Part shown: piece after piece, positions 32,872 through 44,821 of the stretch
Numbering within the stretch: position 1 is the first letter of the stretch
Layout: each line of letters starts with the position of its first letter
Assembly (NCBI GenBank): GCA_030015575.1
Contig: CM057344.1
Location: 594,898,410 to 594,962,409, forward strand
DNA length: 64,000 bases
Reading direction: 5' to 3'
From: Agapanthus africanus
Taxonomy: Eukaryota; Streptophyta; Magnoliopsida; Asparagales; Amaryllidaceae
Notes under the pieces: model-generated
The model's input: the letters and a program-made list of their open reading frames with translations, nothing else
Database searches by the model: none
What the model was told of the DNA's origin: nothing
Made by a program: the position numbers and the translations under genes

Positions 32872-32888
32872 TTCCGGCAACGGCACCA
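32872..32888 (-). other. Primer-binding site of G1
   Basis: TGGTGCCGTTGCCGGAA on the minus strand, 2 nt from the LTR end; an Athila-type site (usually tRNA-Asp). Confidence 0.85.
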
Positions 32889-32890
32889 TT

Positions 32891-34443
32891 TGATCGATGT
32901 GAAAAACTGTCTTTTTATGTGTCCTAAATACTACAATCAACACGGTGTCGCATTAGGTAGCCGTGATGGGTATAGGTCGTCTATAGGGAGATAATAATAT
33001 TATTTATCATGTTTTAGACAAGTTAATAAGAAAAGTTGGATTTTTGTTTTAAACTAAAGAGATTTAAAAGAAAATAGCAATGAGAAAAGCACTTATTAGG
33101 ATGTTCGGATTAGGTAGTTTAAAAGATGGTATTTTAGAAAAATTATTCTTTTTATGTTTTAATTAATTAATGTAAGAGAAATATCGATGAATGTGGATTA
33201 GGGTGCTTAGAGAAGTATTAGGGATTCCTTCTATTGACCCATATCCTTCCATTAATCCCTATTGATTTCAAGGCTCTAACAAAATAAATATTAACGAATC
33301 TAAAATCGGGGTCGCAAATATCATGAATTGATAGAATGCCTAAATAGAAGGGTTAATACTTGCGTTGTTAAAGTTTATAAAGATTAAAACCATAAGAAGA
33401 ATTTAAGGGATTACTCCATCCCTTAAACTACCATTTCCTATAAACCTAGCAAACTAGAAATTACTCACTCATTGAGAAGGATAAAATAAACAAGAAAAAT
33501 GGTAAAGAGATTGAAACACGATACGTATGGTAACTATTAGGGCCTTCACGAAAGTAAGGAGCAACTTTCGAGTATCATTGCATATAAACCAAAGAGGAAG
33601 GAGGAAGAAGGAAAAACTCATAGAAAACCATCATATTAACCAAATTAAAAATTAAAGCAAGAAAAGTAATTGCATAAAATAAAGTGTTGAATTAAAGTTG
33701 CGAAAAAGTAATGTGAAAAGTAAGAGACAATAATTAAAAGAGATCTTCTACCTTTTATTTATAATACCTTGAAACTTCATTACAAATTCAAATGACTAGA
33801 AATTTAAAGAGGCAAAGAAAAGAAAGACTAAAACATTAAACCCTAGATAGATTTTCTTCATTGCAGCTCGGTCCTTTATATAGGCTCTATAGGCTCTGAA
33901 AACTAAAACCCTAGACTCCATATCGATATACATTAAATGACAATCCTGTCCATAAAAAATTTCATCCAACGGCCAAGATACAGCAGCGCTTCCGCCGCGA
34001 GTTGCACTATATGGGTCGCAGATCTGTCGCCTATTGTGGGGATCTCTTCTCCATTTTTTTCCTCTTCCTTCTCGTGATTTTAGAAACTCTTTCTAATGAT
34101 AAAATCTTGAAAATATTGTCTTCTCTCTGTAGTTGCAAAAATCTTCAATTTGCTTCTAAACTTGGCAGATTTGATTTGCAAACTTGATTTGATTTGGATC
34201 TCTTGATTCTATTTGCGGTCTTGAATTGATTTGTTACTTTAATACATACGTAATCAAATTATTAGTAGTTTTTATTCCATTAGAGAAAATATTCCAACCA
34301 ATTTTTCTCACAATAAATTACTTAATGTTTAAGAAACATATAAATAATTATTTAAAAAGATATGGTTGCAATAATATTACTTAAAGATTAAGAATCAAAT
34401 GGATATTTATTTGAATAAGATATGCAACATTATACGCCCAAGT
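32891..34443 (-). repeat. 5' LTR of G1
   Basis: Minus strand. The inner end at 32891 is CA adjoining the primer site. The outer end is near 34443 (TTGGGCGTATAATGTTGCA versus the G2 start TTGGCGTAATTTATTGCA). Length ~1.55 kb agrees with the G2 LTRs. A TATA box (TATATAAAG) lies near 33880. An imperfect ~60-bp tandem duplication lies near the outer end (34310-34430). The ORF at 34002-34187 is a shadow. Confidence 0.75.
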
Positions 34444-34454
34444 TATAAATTTAA

Positions 34455-34906
34455 TGCAATAAACTCTGTTTTTAATGTACAGAATTTTTTAAAATTAATG
34501 TACAGAATAGAGTATTTGTAAATCTGAGCACAAGTTATAAATTTAAATTGTTTTAGAACAGCAAGAAATAACTTGTAGCTCATTGGTAAAGCCTTGCACT
34601 GTTGTGACATAGCCCCTGTATTTGAATCCCATCAGCCACATATTATTTTTAATGATTTTTCTTTTAAACTTTTTGGAAGCCCAAAAGATTACACGTGCAA
34701 TACACGTAAAAATGAAAAGTCATTGAAATCAAACATGTGGAAATTGTTATATGAACAGAGACACCAACACATGGCACCAATCTCAAGCCCCACCTCTACT
34801 TTATGGCCGGCGAGATCTTGCATTGGGCCGGCGCCGCCGGGTCAAACCGTAGGTGATGCCCCTTTTTTCATCACACTAGTCTCTTAGCCTCCCCCCTTAA
34901 CCCCAT
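34455..34906 (+). mobile_element. Family L LTR, copy 2, left part
   Basis: Starts TGCAATAAACTCTG (versus TGTAACGACACTG in copy 1) and runs to 34906, where E2 is inserted; it resumes at 44822. It carries the tRNA-like block at 34572-34641. Opposite orientation to copies 1 and 3. Confidence 0.75.
34572..34641 (+). other. tRNA-like block in family L copy 2
   Basis: A-box-like TAGCTCATTGGTAAAGC and decayed B-box-like ATTTGAATCCC, same spacing as copy 1. Not a functional tRNA gene. Confidence 0.5.
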
Positions 34907-37006
34907 TGTTGGATATAGTGCCCTCAGAGTCAATTATTGGATCGCAGGTACGTGATTGCAATGATTTAGGGAGGACTTGTACCGGTAGGACAGTCTTACT
35001 CGAGAGGTTTGTATACTATCTGGTTTGCCTTTATCATCGTGTACATGTTTTAGGTGACATTGTAGTTCACTATTACACGTTGATAGAGAATAGTATGCTA
35101 TCATGGTTTATCTTTATCATCGTGTACAGTTTTAGGTGACCTTACAGGTCACTATTGCACGTTGGTAGAGCCCTCAGGATTCTTGCTTGACGGCCAGTAG
35201 TATGATGGCGATCATATACGTGGGAGCTGGGGTCTATAAGCACATCCTTAAAATGTCCCTAGTCGTGGGAGTTTCGAGACTGGGCATCGATACTCCATTA
35301 GTAGACTAGTGTATACAGTCGAGACCCCGATGAGGGGCGGTGGCTGGTCTCACAAGCCATTGGTGTCGTTGGTTCACCTAAGATGTATACAGGTGCTCAT
35401 TGGGTTATGAGTACACCGGACAGGACTCGCCGGGAACATGCTAGTTGGTATTATACCTGACGTCAGATAGCAGTTTCCTGGTGACATGTGTACAGGTTAG
35501 TTCATCGACCTGAAATCGTCATTTGTCTCGTGTGAGTTCCCACTGTGCTTTGATTACTACCCTACCACGGCCCAAAGGAGTCGTGCAAACAGGTTTTAGT
35601 TGGGTACAGTCCCGAGCCACATGGAGGCAGTGAGCGGATCGGCAGGGGTTCGTCTCTCCCGGTATTTGGGGTGAGGTCGTGCTGTGTCTAGGAGAGCCAT
35701 TACACGAAGTCCTTGGCCAAGGCAGGAGATTTACTGGTAGGTATTCCAGTAGTATCTCAGGGTGTTCTGGGCTACACTCCGACACGACTTGTACCGCTTT
35801 TGGGGGTCTGACTTTTACCAACCCCCTAGGCCCGACATGCGATACTCATAGACGAACGGATCGGACTGTACGGACATTATCACTGACAGGCTCGGTAGGG
35901 TGTCAGGATGAGTTCGCTCATCGACCTCCCTTTTGGTCAATACCTGATAGCCCGTTACGTACGGCTAATACCTCTGACGTGCTAGTGATTAAATCCACAG
36001 CCAAAGTATTGGCGAGTCTTTAGAGTCCCCCACAGACAGTTTCTCAAGTTTCGGGCGAAACGTTGTAGAGGCCATATGATATATGGCAGGGTCCGATCAT
36101 ATACGTGCAGTAGTGCACGGATCATGATCGGGCGGATCATACTAGTGGGCTTTGGTTTAAGCCTGATCCTAGTATTAAATTTGTTGGATTACTTTAGTCT
36201 CGTCGCATTCGCATGCAGTCAGAATGCGGATGCAGGTATGTATATACAGATGAGGGGTATCCTTGTGATCCGTCACGAGTTTACTTTAGATGTTGCCGTA
36301 TCTTTTTATCGTTGCAGACATTTGGATTAATGTTTGTTAATGGAAATTATGAGCACAAAATCATGATTAAGATCATTAATTGTGACACATGCACAAGTGA
36401 TGACTCATGGTCTCTTTTCTTGTGCATGTGTTACATTATATGATGGATTTGAGTCTTGATTTGATGAGAGGAGAGAGAGGAGCAGCCAAGGGCAAGATTG
36501 GCTCTTGTATTATTCTCTTCTTGCTCTCTTTTTATCATATGAATCACAAAAGAAAAGAAAGAGAAAAACTTCTTCTTCTTCTTTCTTCTCTACCTCATAA
36601 TCTCCATCAATGGCAACACCTTCAACCTCCATCCAACTCATGGATGCAAGAGACAAAGTGATCACAAACATTCTCTACATCACCTTGGACACGTCGGCTA
36701 GCACACTTTGTGCCCGAGTTGCTTCGGATGAAGCGGGAGCCCGTAAAAGGAATCGATGATGTGGTGCCCTTTCCGACGAGAAGATCGAAACCGGATATGC
36801 CGCAAGGAGCTTGGGATGGTGGTCAAAGACCGAAGGACACGGATCGATCGGTATAGCTTTCCAACCCTTTCTCTAGTTGCTAGTTGTAGGTTAATGGTTC
36901 GATCCGGGTTTTAAGCATACGATAGCGCCGGTTTCTAGTTTGAAAAAGTTTTCGTTTCCGCATTTTGGCCTCGGACAGACGGCCGGGGCGCTACCGTAGA
37001 CTTACA
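34907..37006 (+). repeat. 5' LTR of E2
   Basis: 2100 bp, TGTTGGATATAG to CCGTAGACTTACA. It contains an ~80-bp tandem duplication (35009-35088 and 35089-35170, TTTATCATCGTGTACA shared). Hairpins: GCCATAT/ATATGGC (36071-36087) and a two-part CCGATCAT..ATGATCGG with inner CGTGCA/TGCACG (36093-36131). ORFs over 35519-36661 recur in the 3' LTR and are not genes. Confidence 0.92.
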
Positions 37007-37019
37007 TGGTATCAGAGCT
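37007..37019 (+). other. Primer-binding site of E2 (tRNA-iMet)
   Basis: TGGTATCAGAGCT directly after the LTR; Ty1/copia-type primer site. Confidence 0.9.
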
Positions 37020-39300
37020 ACGCCATTAATCTTTACTAGCTTACTCTAACATATTTAAAACTTCGATCGGCCGAATTTTCCAAAACCGCGATTTCAAAAA
37101 GTGCAGTTTCTGTCGAATTTTTTTGTTGTCAAAAAATTATTTGGTGTGTTGCAGAAAATCAGGCAGGCTGTTATAGGAACACTGCAGAAAAATGGTTGCA
37201 TGAAGTCACTGTAGAGCCACGGAACCGCGGCCGTACCCCCCTTTTAGCCGCGGTTCCGCCGCAGCACAGTAACTTCTCTGCAGCATTTTTCCTACAGTGA
37301 TTTCTGAGTTGGAATTAGGGTTTTTGGTAATTTATGTTTGGGCCCAGATTATTTTGAGTGCTGGATTTGTGCTTGGGGCCCACTTCGGGAAATTTTGTCA
37401 ATCGAAAATTTTAAACATGTTAGTTCACAGTATTTACATTATATCTGCGACCGTGAATGTCATTTGATCGGTAAATCCTGTCTAATTGCTATAGTTCTTT
37501 TAGACGGATTTGCGAACATGAAATTCACGTTGATATTCTGTGTTGTGCTGTGATATTGCGGATTTGTCGTGGTGGATAGCCTGGATGCAATGGTAATACA
37601 GTTTGGTTGTATTTGTACATTTGATATTGTGGGGCGAGCGTCCGACATGTGGACTGCCGTCACTGCCTGTTTGTATATTATTCTTTTGGGGCACGACCGG
37701 GCTGAGGTCGATGTACCCGTTGTATATATATTTTACTTTCTGTACTAGGATTACCCCACGGTGGGGTGCACGGATAGCCGGGTTCTAGAGGGCAACAGGC
37801 CCGCATCTCATGGCTTTGAGATGGAGGGGGCTTCACTCTAGAATTGGCGGGCTATTCGCCGCACTCGTAGGGGGTACAGGTTGACCCAAGGAGGGGTGCT
37901 CAAGTTACCGGATTCCGTGAAGTGCTGGGTGGTCCATTCACGTTGTTGAAGGGGGCTGGCTCGCTTCAGGTTTTGGCGGGTAACTTGCCGCGCCCGTAGG
38001 GGTCTAGGATTTCATTGCACAGGCTATCCACACGACCAGGAAAACGTCAGGTTTCAGTAGCGGCTCTATGAAACCCGGGGATCCCAGAATATCTGTATTG
38101 TTTTGTGATGCTTATTACATTTCTGTGATGTTGCATTTTATCACGCCTTGAGCGAATATTATATATTGATATATATGCTAGTAGATGTTGTATATGTTTT
38201 ACACCCGCGCTAGTCCAGTCCCTGCTCTGTTGTTAGTTAAGCAACCTAACGAGTGATGACGGGACCCAGTGGCGAATGCGGATGGCATATACGTACATCG
38301 TATTTTCGTTCTTTTGTGGTGTGATTAACTGATGGAACTGCATTGATTCGGATCAATGCAAGCTAAACAAACCTATTCTGATGTTGTTGGAACATTTTTC
38401 AAAAAAATCTGTTATTGCAAGGACGTTCTCTTTTGTTTTGCACAGTGGTATTCAGTTATGAATATCCAGCACCTCAGTCGACGAGGCAAAGGCCGAGATC
38501 CCTTCACCGGGAGTGACCCCTTGGACAGAAGTTTGCGGCAGGGTAATAACTTCACTATAGTCGATTACTTTTTGTTTTGCATCGTGGTATTCAGTTGGAA
38601 TATCCTGCACCTCATTCTACGGGGAAAGAGCCGAGATCCCTTCACCGGGAGTGACCTCTTTAGCAAAGGTTTTCGCCACTATATTTTTATAAAAAGCTAT
38701 ACGGTTCCTTCAACGATATCAAGTTCATTACGTTAAAGGTTTTTCGCCAAAAACCATTCGTAGCCCTCCATCATTTCAGACGGGTAGCACTTAGTATTCA
38801 TGCTATGTTTGTTGGCCAAAATCAAGGCATGGTGTATGGTAGCTATTTGTTATCTTTCTGCTGCATAGATAGATGCGTTGGTTTGGGACAGTCATACTGC
38901 TTTGTTTGCCAAAGTCAAGGGTAGATACGGGTGGGTTCAAATTAACCTGGATAATGACGGGTAGAACTTGACATGTGACTTATGATTTGTTGGCCAAAGT
39001 CAACGTCATAAGAGCATGGGGTAAAAATCACATCGGGAGTTTCTAAAGAAACTGAAACTTGCCAGATATGCGCATACCTTCTGGAGTGTGATAACGTGAG
39101 TGGATTCCATCACGTTATCATGCGATGATAGTTGGATCTCGATTCCCACTAATGAGTTGGTTTACTCCTCGGGTGATCCCGACTAATTCTTCTTTCAGAT
39201 TTGGAGGAGAATTTGAGGTTACAGTGGGAGGTTTCCTGATTAGATAAAGTGATATCCATTCTGATCTAGATTAGAGTGCACGCAGAGTGTTTCTTTTCTC
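37020..39300 (+). other. Structured 5' leader of E2
   Basis: A long imperfect inverted repeat lies at 37183-37297, centred on GGAACCGCGGC/GCCGCGGTTCC (37221-37231 with 37247-37257). Then SL1 37473-37511, SL2 in two adjacent copies (37771-37858 and 37901-37987), SL3 38050-38075, SL4 38230-38252, SL5 38339-38360. A ~140-bp tandem repeat (38430-38690) carries the phrase CCCTTCACCGGGAGTGACC. A thrice-repeated phrase TTTGTTGGCCAAAGTCAA lies near 38806, 38903 and 38986. ORFs here are chance frames. Confidence 0.75.
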
Positions 39301-42300
39301 TCTCTCTTTGGCAGCGACCATAACCCGACCTTTGACTATGACTCAGTGACCAAGTTAACCGAACTTTCTTAAAACACTGGCTTTTGGATTGTTTGAGTTA
39401 CATACCTCATTGCCACTCCTACTTTTACCCTTTTCTCCAGAACACCCCGTATTACTACGAACATCCACTTCCATTGGATAAAACCATCGTATGGATATAT
39501 ACGAACTCGAAGGAACTTATTCTAGATTCGAGGATGGTTTCCGTTTCTGGAGAAAATGAATAGGACTATTTAGTTGTCTTTTCCTTTTACCTTCTCTCAG
39601 GTTGCGAGTGCTCCTTGGATTAGGACAGTATACCTATTACGCTTATTGGATAGTCTTCTTTCAAACCATAGGCAGGTGCCGAACGGTAGGGAATGAAGAA
39701 AACCAATTAGCCTAACGATGGTGTACATAAGGTAATAAGTTAAGACAAATAAAGGGATTAGTAAAAGGGCAAAGTAAATTGCGACTGCTATTCACGACCG
39801 AACCAAGTATTTCATCGCCACTCCTACTTCACATTTGTATTTCTCCAGGACACTCCGTATCACTACGAAGATCCATAGTTTATTAGATACTCTATCGTAT
39901 GGTTATATACGAACTCGAAGGAACTTGTTCCAGTTCGAGGATGGAATCTAGTTCAGGAGAAATAGGAATAAGGTTTTATTCAGTTGTGTTTTATCTTTAC
40001 CTTCTCTCGGGTTGCGAGTGCTCCTAGGATTAGGACAGTACACCTATTACGCTTATTGGATAGTCTTCTTCCAGACCATAGGCTGGTGCCGAACGGTAGG
40101 GAAGGAAGAAAACCATTTAGCCTAACGATGGTGTGCAGAAGGTAACGACTAAAGACATATAAAGGGATTTAGAGAGATGGCAAAAAAATATACGGTTATG
40201 GTCATGAATCTGGAAAATGTAAGAGGCATTACTAGGAATACCCGGATACCCCTTCGAAACATTTACATGTTTCAGTTTCACTGTGTATTGTTAAAAGAAA
40301 ACTGATTTCCCAATTAGCCCTTGCTCCAGGGTATGTATTTACCAGGTTTGATTCTCACATCTGTATGGTTTTACAGATGATGAGTGGGAGTAAGTTATTG
40401 AGAATTGGGTGATCATCCTCATTATATCGGGATTCGTTGTAATTAGTGATATTTGAGGAAATCGCCTGGGTTGTTTGCCGGACGGCAAATATTTGGTTTT
40501 GATATATATGTACGTTTATTTTTATAAAGTGAGATATAACTTTTGGAAATTATGTCTATGACATTTACCTATATCAGTGGATGGTTAGGTAAGGAGCACT
40601 AAACAACGGTGTAATTCTTTTTAACCATAAGTACAATTTTCAACCTACGACACACAGGGAATGAGTTATTAGACTCAGGGGACTTATACAGAGTATTGCA
40701 TGTTGTCCAGTGTCCATGAGGACAAAAGGGTTGGTACTCGTACTATATTCTGTTTACTTGTGACTTCTCTAGTTCTTAGACACGTGTTTCGTAAAAATGC
40801 AAGGTCTAAGTTTTGAGAAGTTATAGGTATAAGAATACAGTAGAGAACCAGGCATTGCAAGTATCAGGATTCTTCAAGGTGATCGAAGATGTAGATACTT
40901 GTGTATGGCATTCAGTTAACAGTAATGATTAAGAGAACTTGCTTCTCTTTCAGGTTACTCATAATTGGAAGTACTCCTAAGTTGAGTAATGCTGATCGGC
41001 CCCTCTCCATTTAGTTGACATGTACTGGAGACAGCTGCATGATTTGAATCTGGTTCCAATTAAATCAGTGCCTATGTTTCTATATTGGATATAGAATAGT
41101 TCATATCTTAACAATGTTAAGGTACGGGGAGTTGTCCGGCTTGTGCTTAAAACCAGACTCTGGATAACTCAAGCCACGTTTCTGTAATGGCAGTTTGTGG
41201 GTTGACCCGGGCTATGACGAGGGTTGACTTTCTACCATCTGGAAGATCAATAGTGATATTGTTCTTGACTCGCCACAGTTTTAGTAAAAATGGACTTTTT
41301 TTCAGAAAACAGTAGTGGGAGTATGGTAGAACTGGAAGTGATTCCAGAACCGCAAACGATTACTGAAAATTTGATAAGGACCTAAAAATTCAATCTGGTT
41401 TGACATTCCATTGGCCACTCCACAGATATGGTGGGTAACCTCAGGCACCCGAGAGGTACTCCGGTAGCCTCAAGGACGGTGACAGGAAGGTTCTTGTTTA
41501 CCCAGAATTGACACTACTGTTGTTCCAGGCTATGAGACCCGGCAGGAGGATGAGTATAGCGTCGTTCTAAACTAGCTTTAGAAGTGTACGTGTATATGAC
41601 TCTGCCAGAGGGTTGTCGTAGTCAGTGGGAGCAGCGGAAGCATAGTGGACAAGTAGCTTATGTCTATTTATGGACTAAAGCAGATATAGCGGAGATAGAT
41701 CATCTATTTCTGATGTGATAGTCATAGGTTTGACTTCATCAGAATAGGGGATGGATCTATTAAGAAGGTAGTAGGGTGTGATATCCTGGTATTTGGATGA
41801 CATACACAGAGTAGGAAGTGAAATTTCTATACTACGATCGGTTATACTTTGGTTGTCACACAGTGGTTTCTCTATATAGGATATGGATATTATATCAGAT
41901 ATTCTGGTTACTAGATCTATGGTTTTAGATCTATATTTGGGTGCTTTCCCAATCAGGGTACTTAGACAGTATTCTAAAGGTATTTAGAATGGACGACTTC
42001 AGGCATGGTAGTGTACCTGCAGGTGATGGAGTCACCCTCTCTAAAGGTGTCTTACAGACTAAAGGGGAGAGGGATGTGCATGATTGGCAGATCACTTGCT
42101 TAGGCAATTGAGTCAATCATGAGATGTCAAGTACCACACCAGATGTTGTTTTTGCAGTAGATGCAATAAGTTGATATTGATCCAATCCTGGAGAAACATT
42201 CGGAAGCAGTTTTAGAACATAAGTGGATGTTCTATGGATATGTAACAACAGCCTCTTTTAGGAGACAGTTATCATTCCAGGCTTCCAAGGTGACCTAGAG

Positions 42301-42708
42301 ACAGAGTGGCTGTCAGAGTTATAGTCTTCCCTCTGACGAGGGGCGGTATTTTGGACAGGTAGTCCAAGCGGATACTGAGGGAGGCATGGCGCAGGATATT
42401 GATTGGTTTCAGTTGACGATACAGTCTAAGAAGTTTGAATTTGGAGTTCATTTATGAACTAGGTCCCATCAGATATCCAGACATATTCTAAGACAGGTAT
42501 TGCTCATTTCGGGAGATGGCTTTGTCCGCGAACTTAAGATAAAGAGAGACATAGAAAGAAACATCAGGATGGATCCACTAGCTAAGGCTATTTCTCAAAC
42601 GCAATAGTTTCGCAAACGAGCTTTGTGAGACTGATTAGTAGAGGAGTTGGGTGTTCGGTATCACACGGGCTGTGAGTATGCGACATCGCAATAATTAGCC
42701 TTGAGTGC
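39301..42708 (+). pseudogene. Decayed copia gag-pol of E2
   Basis: It aligns by eye to E1 5100-8183 throughout and to E3 at the gag start, RT and RNase H blocks. A ~400-bp tandem duplication spans 39405-39830 and 39831-40200. The YVDD codons are lost through the same 5-nt deletion as in E1 (near 41791). No frame is open for more than about 60 codons. Confidence 0.7.
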
Positions 42709-42719
42709 AAGTGGGAGAT
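42709..42719 (+). other. Polypurine tract of E2
   Basis: AAGTGGGAGAT immediately before the TG of the 3' LTR. Confidence 0.85.
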
Positions 42720-44815
42720 TGTCGGATATAGTGCCCTCAGAGTCAATTATTGGATCGCAGGCACGTGATTGCAATGATTGAGAGAGGACCTGTACCGGTA
42801 GGACAGTCTTACTCGAGAGATTTGTATACTATCTGGTTTGCCTTTATCATCGTGTACATACTTTAGGTGATATTGTAGTTCACTATTACACGTTGATAGA
42901 GAATAGTATGCTACCATGGTTTATCTTTATCATCGTGTACAGCTTTAGGTGACCTTACAGGTCACTATTGCACGTTGGTAGAGCCCTTAGGATTCTTGCT
43001 TGACGGCCAGCAGTATGATGGCGATCATATACGTGGGAGCTGGGGTCTATAAGCGCATCCTTAAAATGTCCCTAGTCGTGGGAATTTCGAGACTGGGCAT
43101 CGATACTCCATTAGTAGACTAGTATATACAGTCGAGACCCCGACGAGGGGCGGTGGCTGGTCTCACAAGCCATTGGTGTCAGTTGGTTCACCTAAGATGT
43201 ATACAAGTGCTCATTGGGTTATGAGTACACCGGACAGGACTCACCGGGAACATGCTAGTTGGTATTATACCTGACGTCAGATAGCAGTTCCCTGGTGACA
43301 TGTGTACAGGTTAGTTCATCGACCTGAAATCGCCATTTATCTCGTGTGAGTTCCCACTGTGCTTTGATTACTACCCTACCACAGCCCAAAGGAGTCGTGC
43401 AAACAGGTTTTAGTTGGGTACAGTCCCGAGCCACATGGAGGCAGTGAGCGGATCGGCAGGGGTTCGTCTCTCCCGGTATTGGGGGTGAGGTCATGCTGTG
43501 TCTAGGAGAGCCATTACACGAAGTCCTTGGCCAAGGCAGGAGATTTACTGGTAGGTATTCCAGTAGTATCTCAGGGTGTTCTGGGCTACACTCCAACACG
43601 ACTTGTACCGCTTTTGGGGGTCTGACTTTTACCAACCCCTTAGGCCCGACATGCGATACTCATAGACGAATGGACCGGACTGTACGGACATTGTCACTGA
43701 CAGGCTCGGCAGGGTGTCAGGATGAGTTCGCTCATCGACCTCCCTTTTGGTCAATACCTGATAACCCGTTATGTACGGCTAATACCTCTGACGTGCTAGT
43801 GGTTAAATCCACAGCCAAAGTATTGACGAGTCTTTAGAGTCCCCCACAGACAGTTTCTCAAGTTTCGGGCGAAACGTTGTAGAGGCCGTATGATATATGG
43901 CAGGGTCCGATCATATATGTGCAGTAGTGCACGGATCATGATCGGGCGGATCATACTAGTGAGCTTTGGTTTAAGCTGGATCCTAGTATTAGATTTGTTG
44001 GATTACTTTAGTCTCGTCGCATTCGCATTCGGTCGGAATGCGGATGCAGGTATGTATATACAGGTGAGGGGTATCCTTGTGATCCGTCACGAGTTTACTT
44101 TAGATGTTGCCGTATCTTTTTATTGTTGCAAACATTTGGATTAATGTTTGTTAATGGAAATTATGAGCACAAAATCATGATTAAGATCATTAATTATGAC
44201 ACACGCACAAGTGATGACTCATGGTCTCTTTTCTTGTGCATGTGTCACATTATATGATGGATTTGAGTCTTGATTTGATGAGAGGAGAGAGAGGGGCAGC
44301 CAAGGGCAAGGTTGGCTCTTGTATTATTCTCTTCTTGCTCTCTTTTTATCATATGAATCACAAAAGAAAAGAAAGAGAAAAACTTCTTATTCTTCCTCTC
44401 TAGCTCATAATCTCCATCAATGGCAACACCTTCAACCTGCATCCATCTCATGGATGCAAGAGACAAAGTGATCATAAATATTCTCTACATCACCTTGGAC
44501 ACATCGGCTAGTACACTTTGTGCCCGAGTTGCTTCGGATGAAGCGGGAGCCCGTAAAAGGAATCGATGATGTGGTGCCTTTTCCGAAGAGGAGATCGAGA
44601 CCGGATATGCCGCGAGGAGCTTGGGATGGTGGCCAAAGATCGAAGGACACAGATCGATCGGTATAACTTTCCAACCCTTTCTCTAGTTGCTAGTTGTAGG
44701 TTAATGGTTCGATCCGGGTTTTAAGCATACGATAGCACCGGTTTCTAGTTAAAAAAGTTTTCGTTTCCGCGTTTTGGCCTCGGACAGACGGCCGGGGCGC
44801 TACCGTAGACTTACA
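42720..44815 (+). repeat. 3' LTR of E2
   Basis: 2096 bp, colinear with the 5' LTR; keeps the ~80-bp duplication (42822-42983) and both hairpins (43885-43901; next at about 43907-43945). In the first hairpin one arm changed A to G and still pairs as G-U. Confidence 0.92.
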
Positions 44816-44821
44816 CCCGAT

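Larger units (their letters stand above)
10195..34443 (-). mobile_element. Athila-type Ty3/gypsy element G1 (host of nested insertions)
   Basis: Minus-strand element read from right to left: 5' LTR (32891-34443), primer site, leader, gag, gag-PR linker, protease, linker, a second duplicated linker-protease-linker, RT, RNase H, integrase. The 3' LTR is missing; the element stops at 10195 against E1. Domain order PR-RT-RH-INT, the LGEN..LPVI linker motif, the RT segment GWRVYIDYRKLN and the integrase ending MSPYRLVFGKACH are as known for Athila elements. Four foreign blocks sit inside: X1, a hAT-like element, a solo LTR and G2. All frames are broken. Confidence 0.85.
34907..44815 (+). mobile_element. 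Complete copia-type retrotransposon E2 (non-autonomous)
   Basis: 9.9 kb with two ~2.1-kb LTRs, PBS (37007), PPT (42709-42719) and TG..CA ends. Flanks CCCCAT (34901-34906) and CCCGAT (44816-44821) are a near-perfect TSD. It sits inside family L copy 2, whose sequence continues on both sides. By eye the two LTRs are ~95-96 percent identical, mostly transitions, so it is relatively young. No pol frame is open. It shares the RT-motif deletion with E1. Tandem duplications are frequent in it (LTR, leader, gag region). Confidence 0.9.

Noticed and set aside
35519..36661. Several ORFs of 60-114 codons in the E2 5' LTR, repeated at 43255-44403
   Set aside because: They lie in both LTRs of one element, overlap on opposite strands and match no family; conservation between LTRs only reflects recent insertion.
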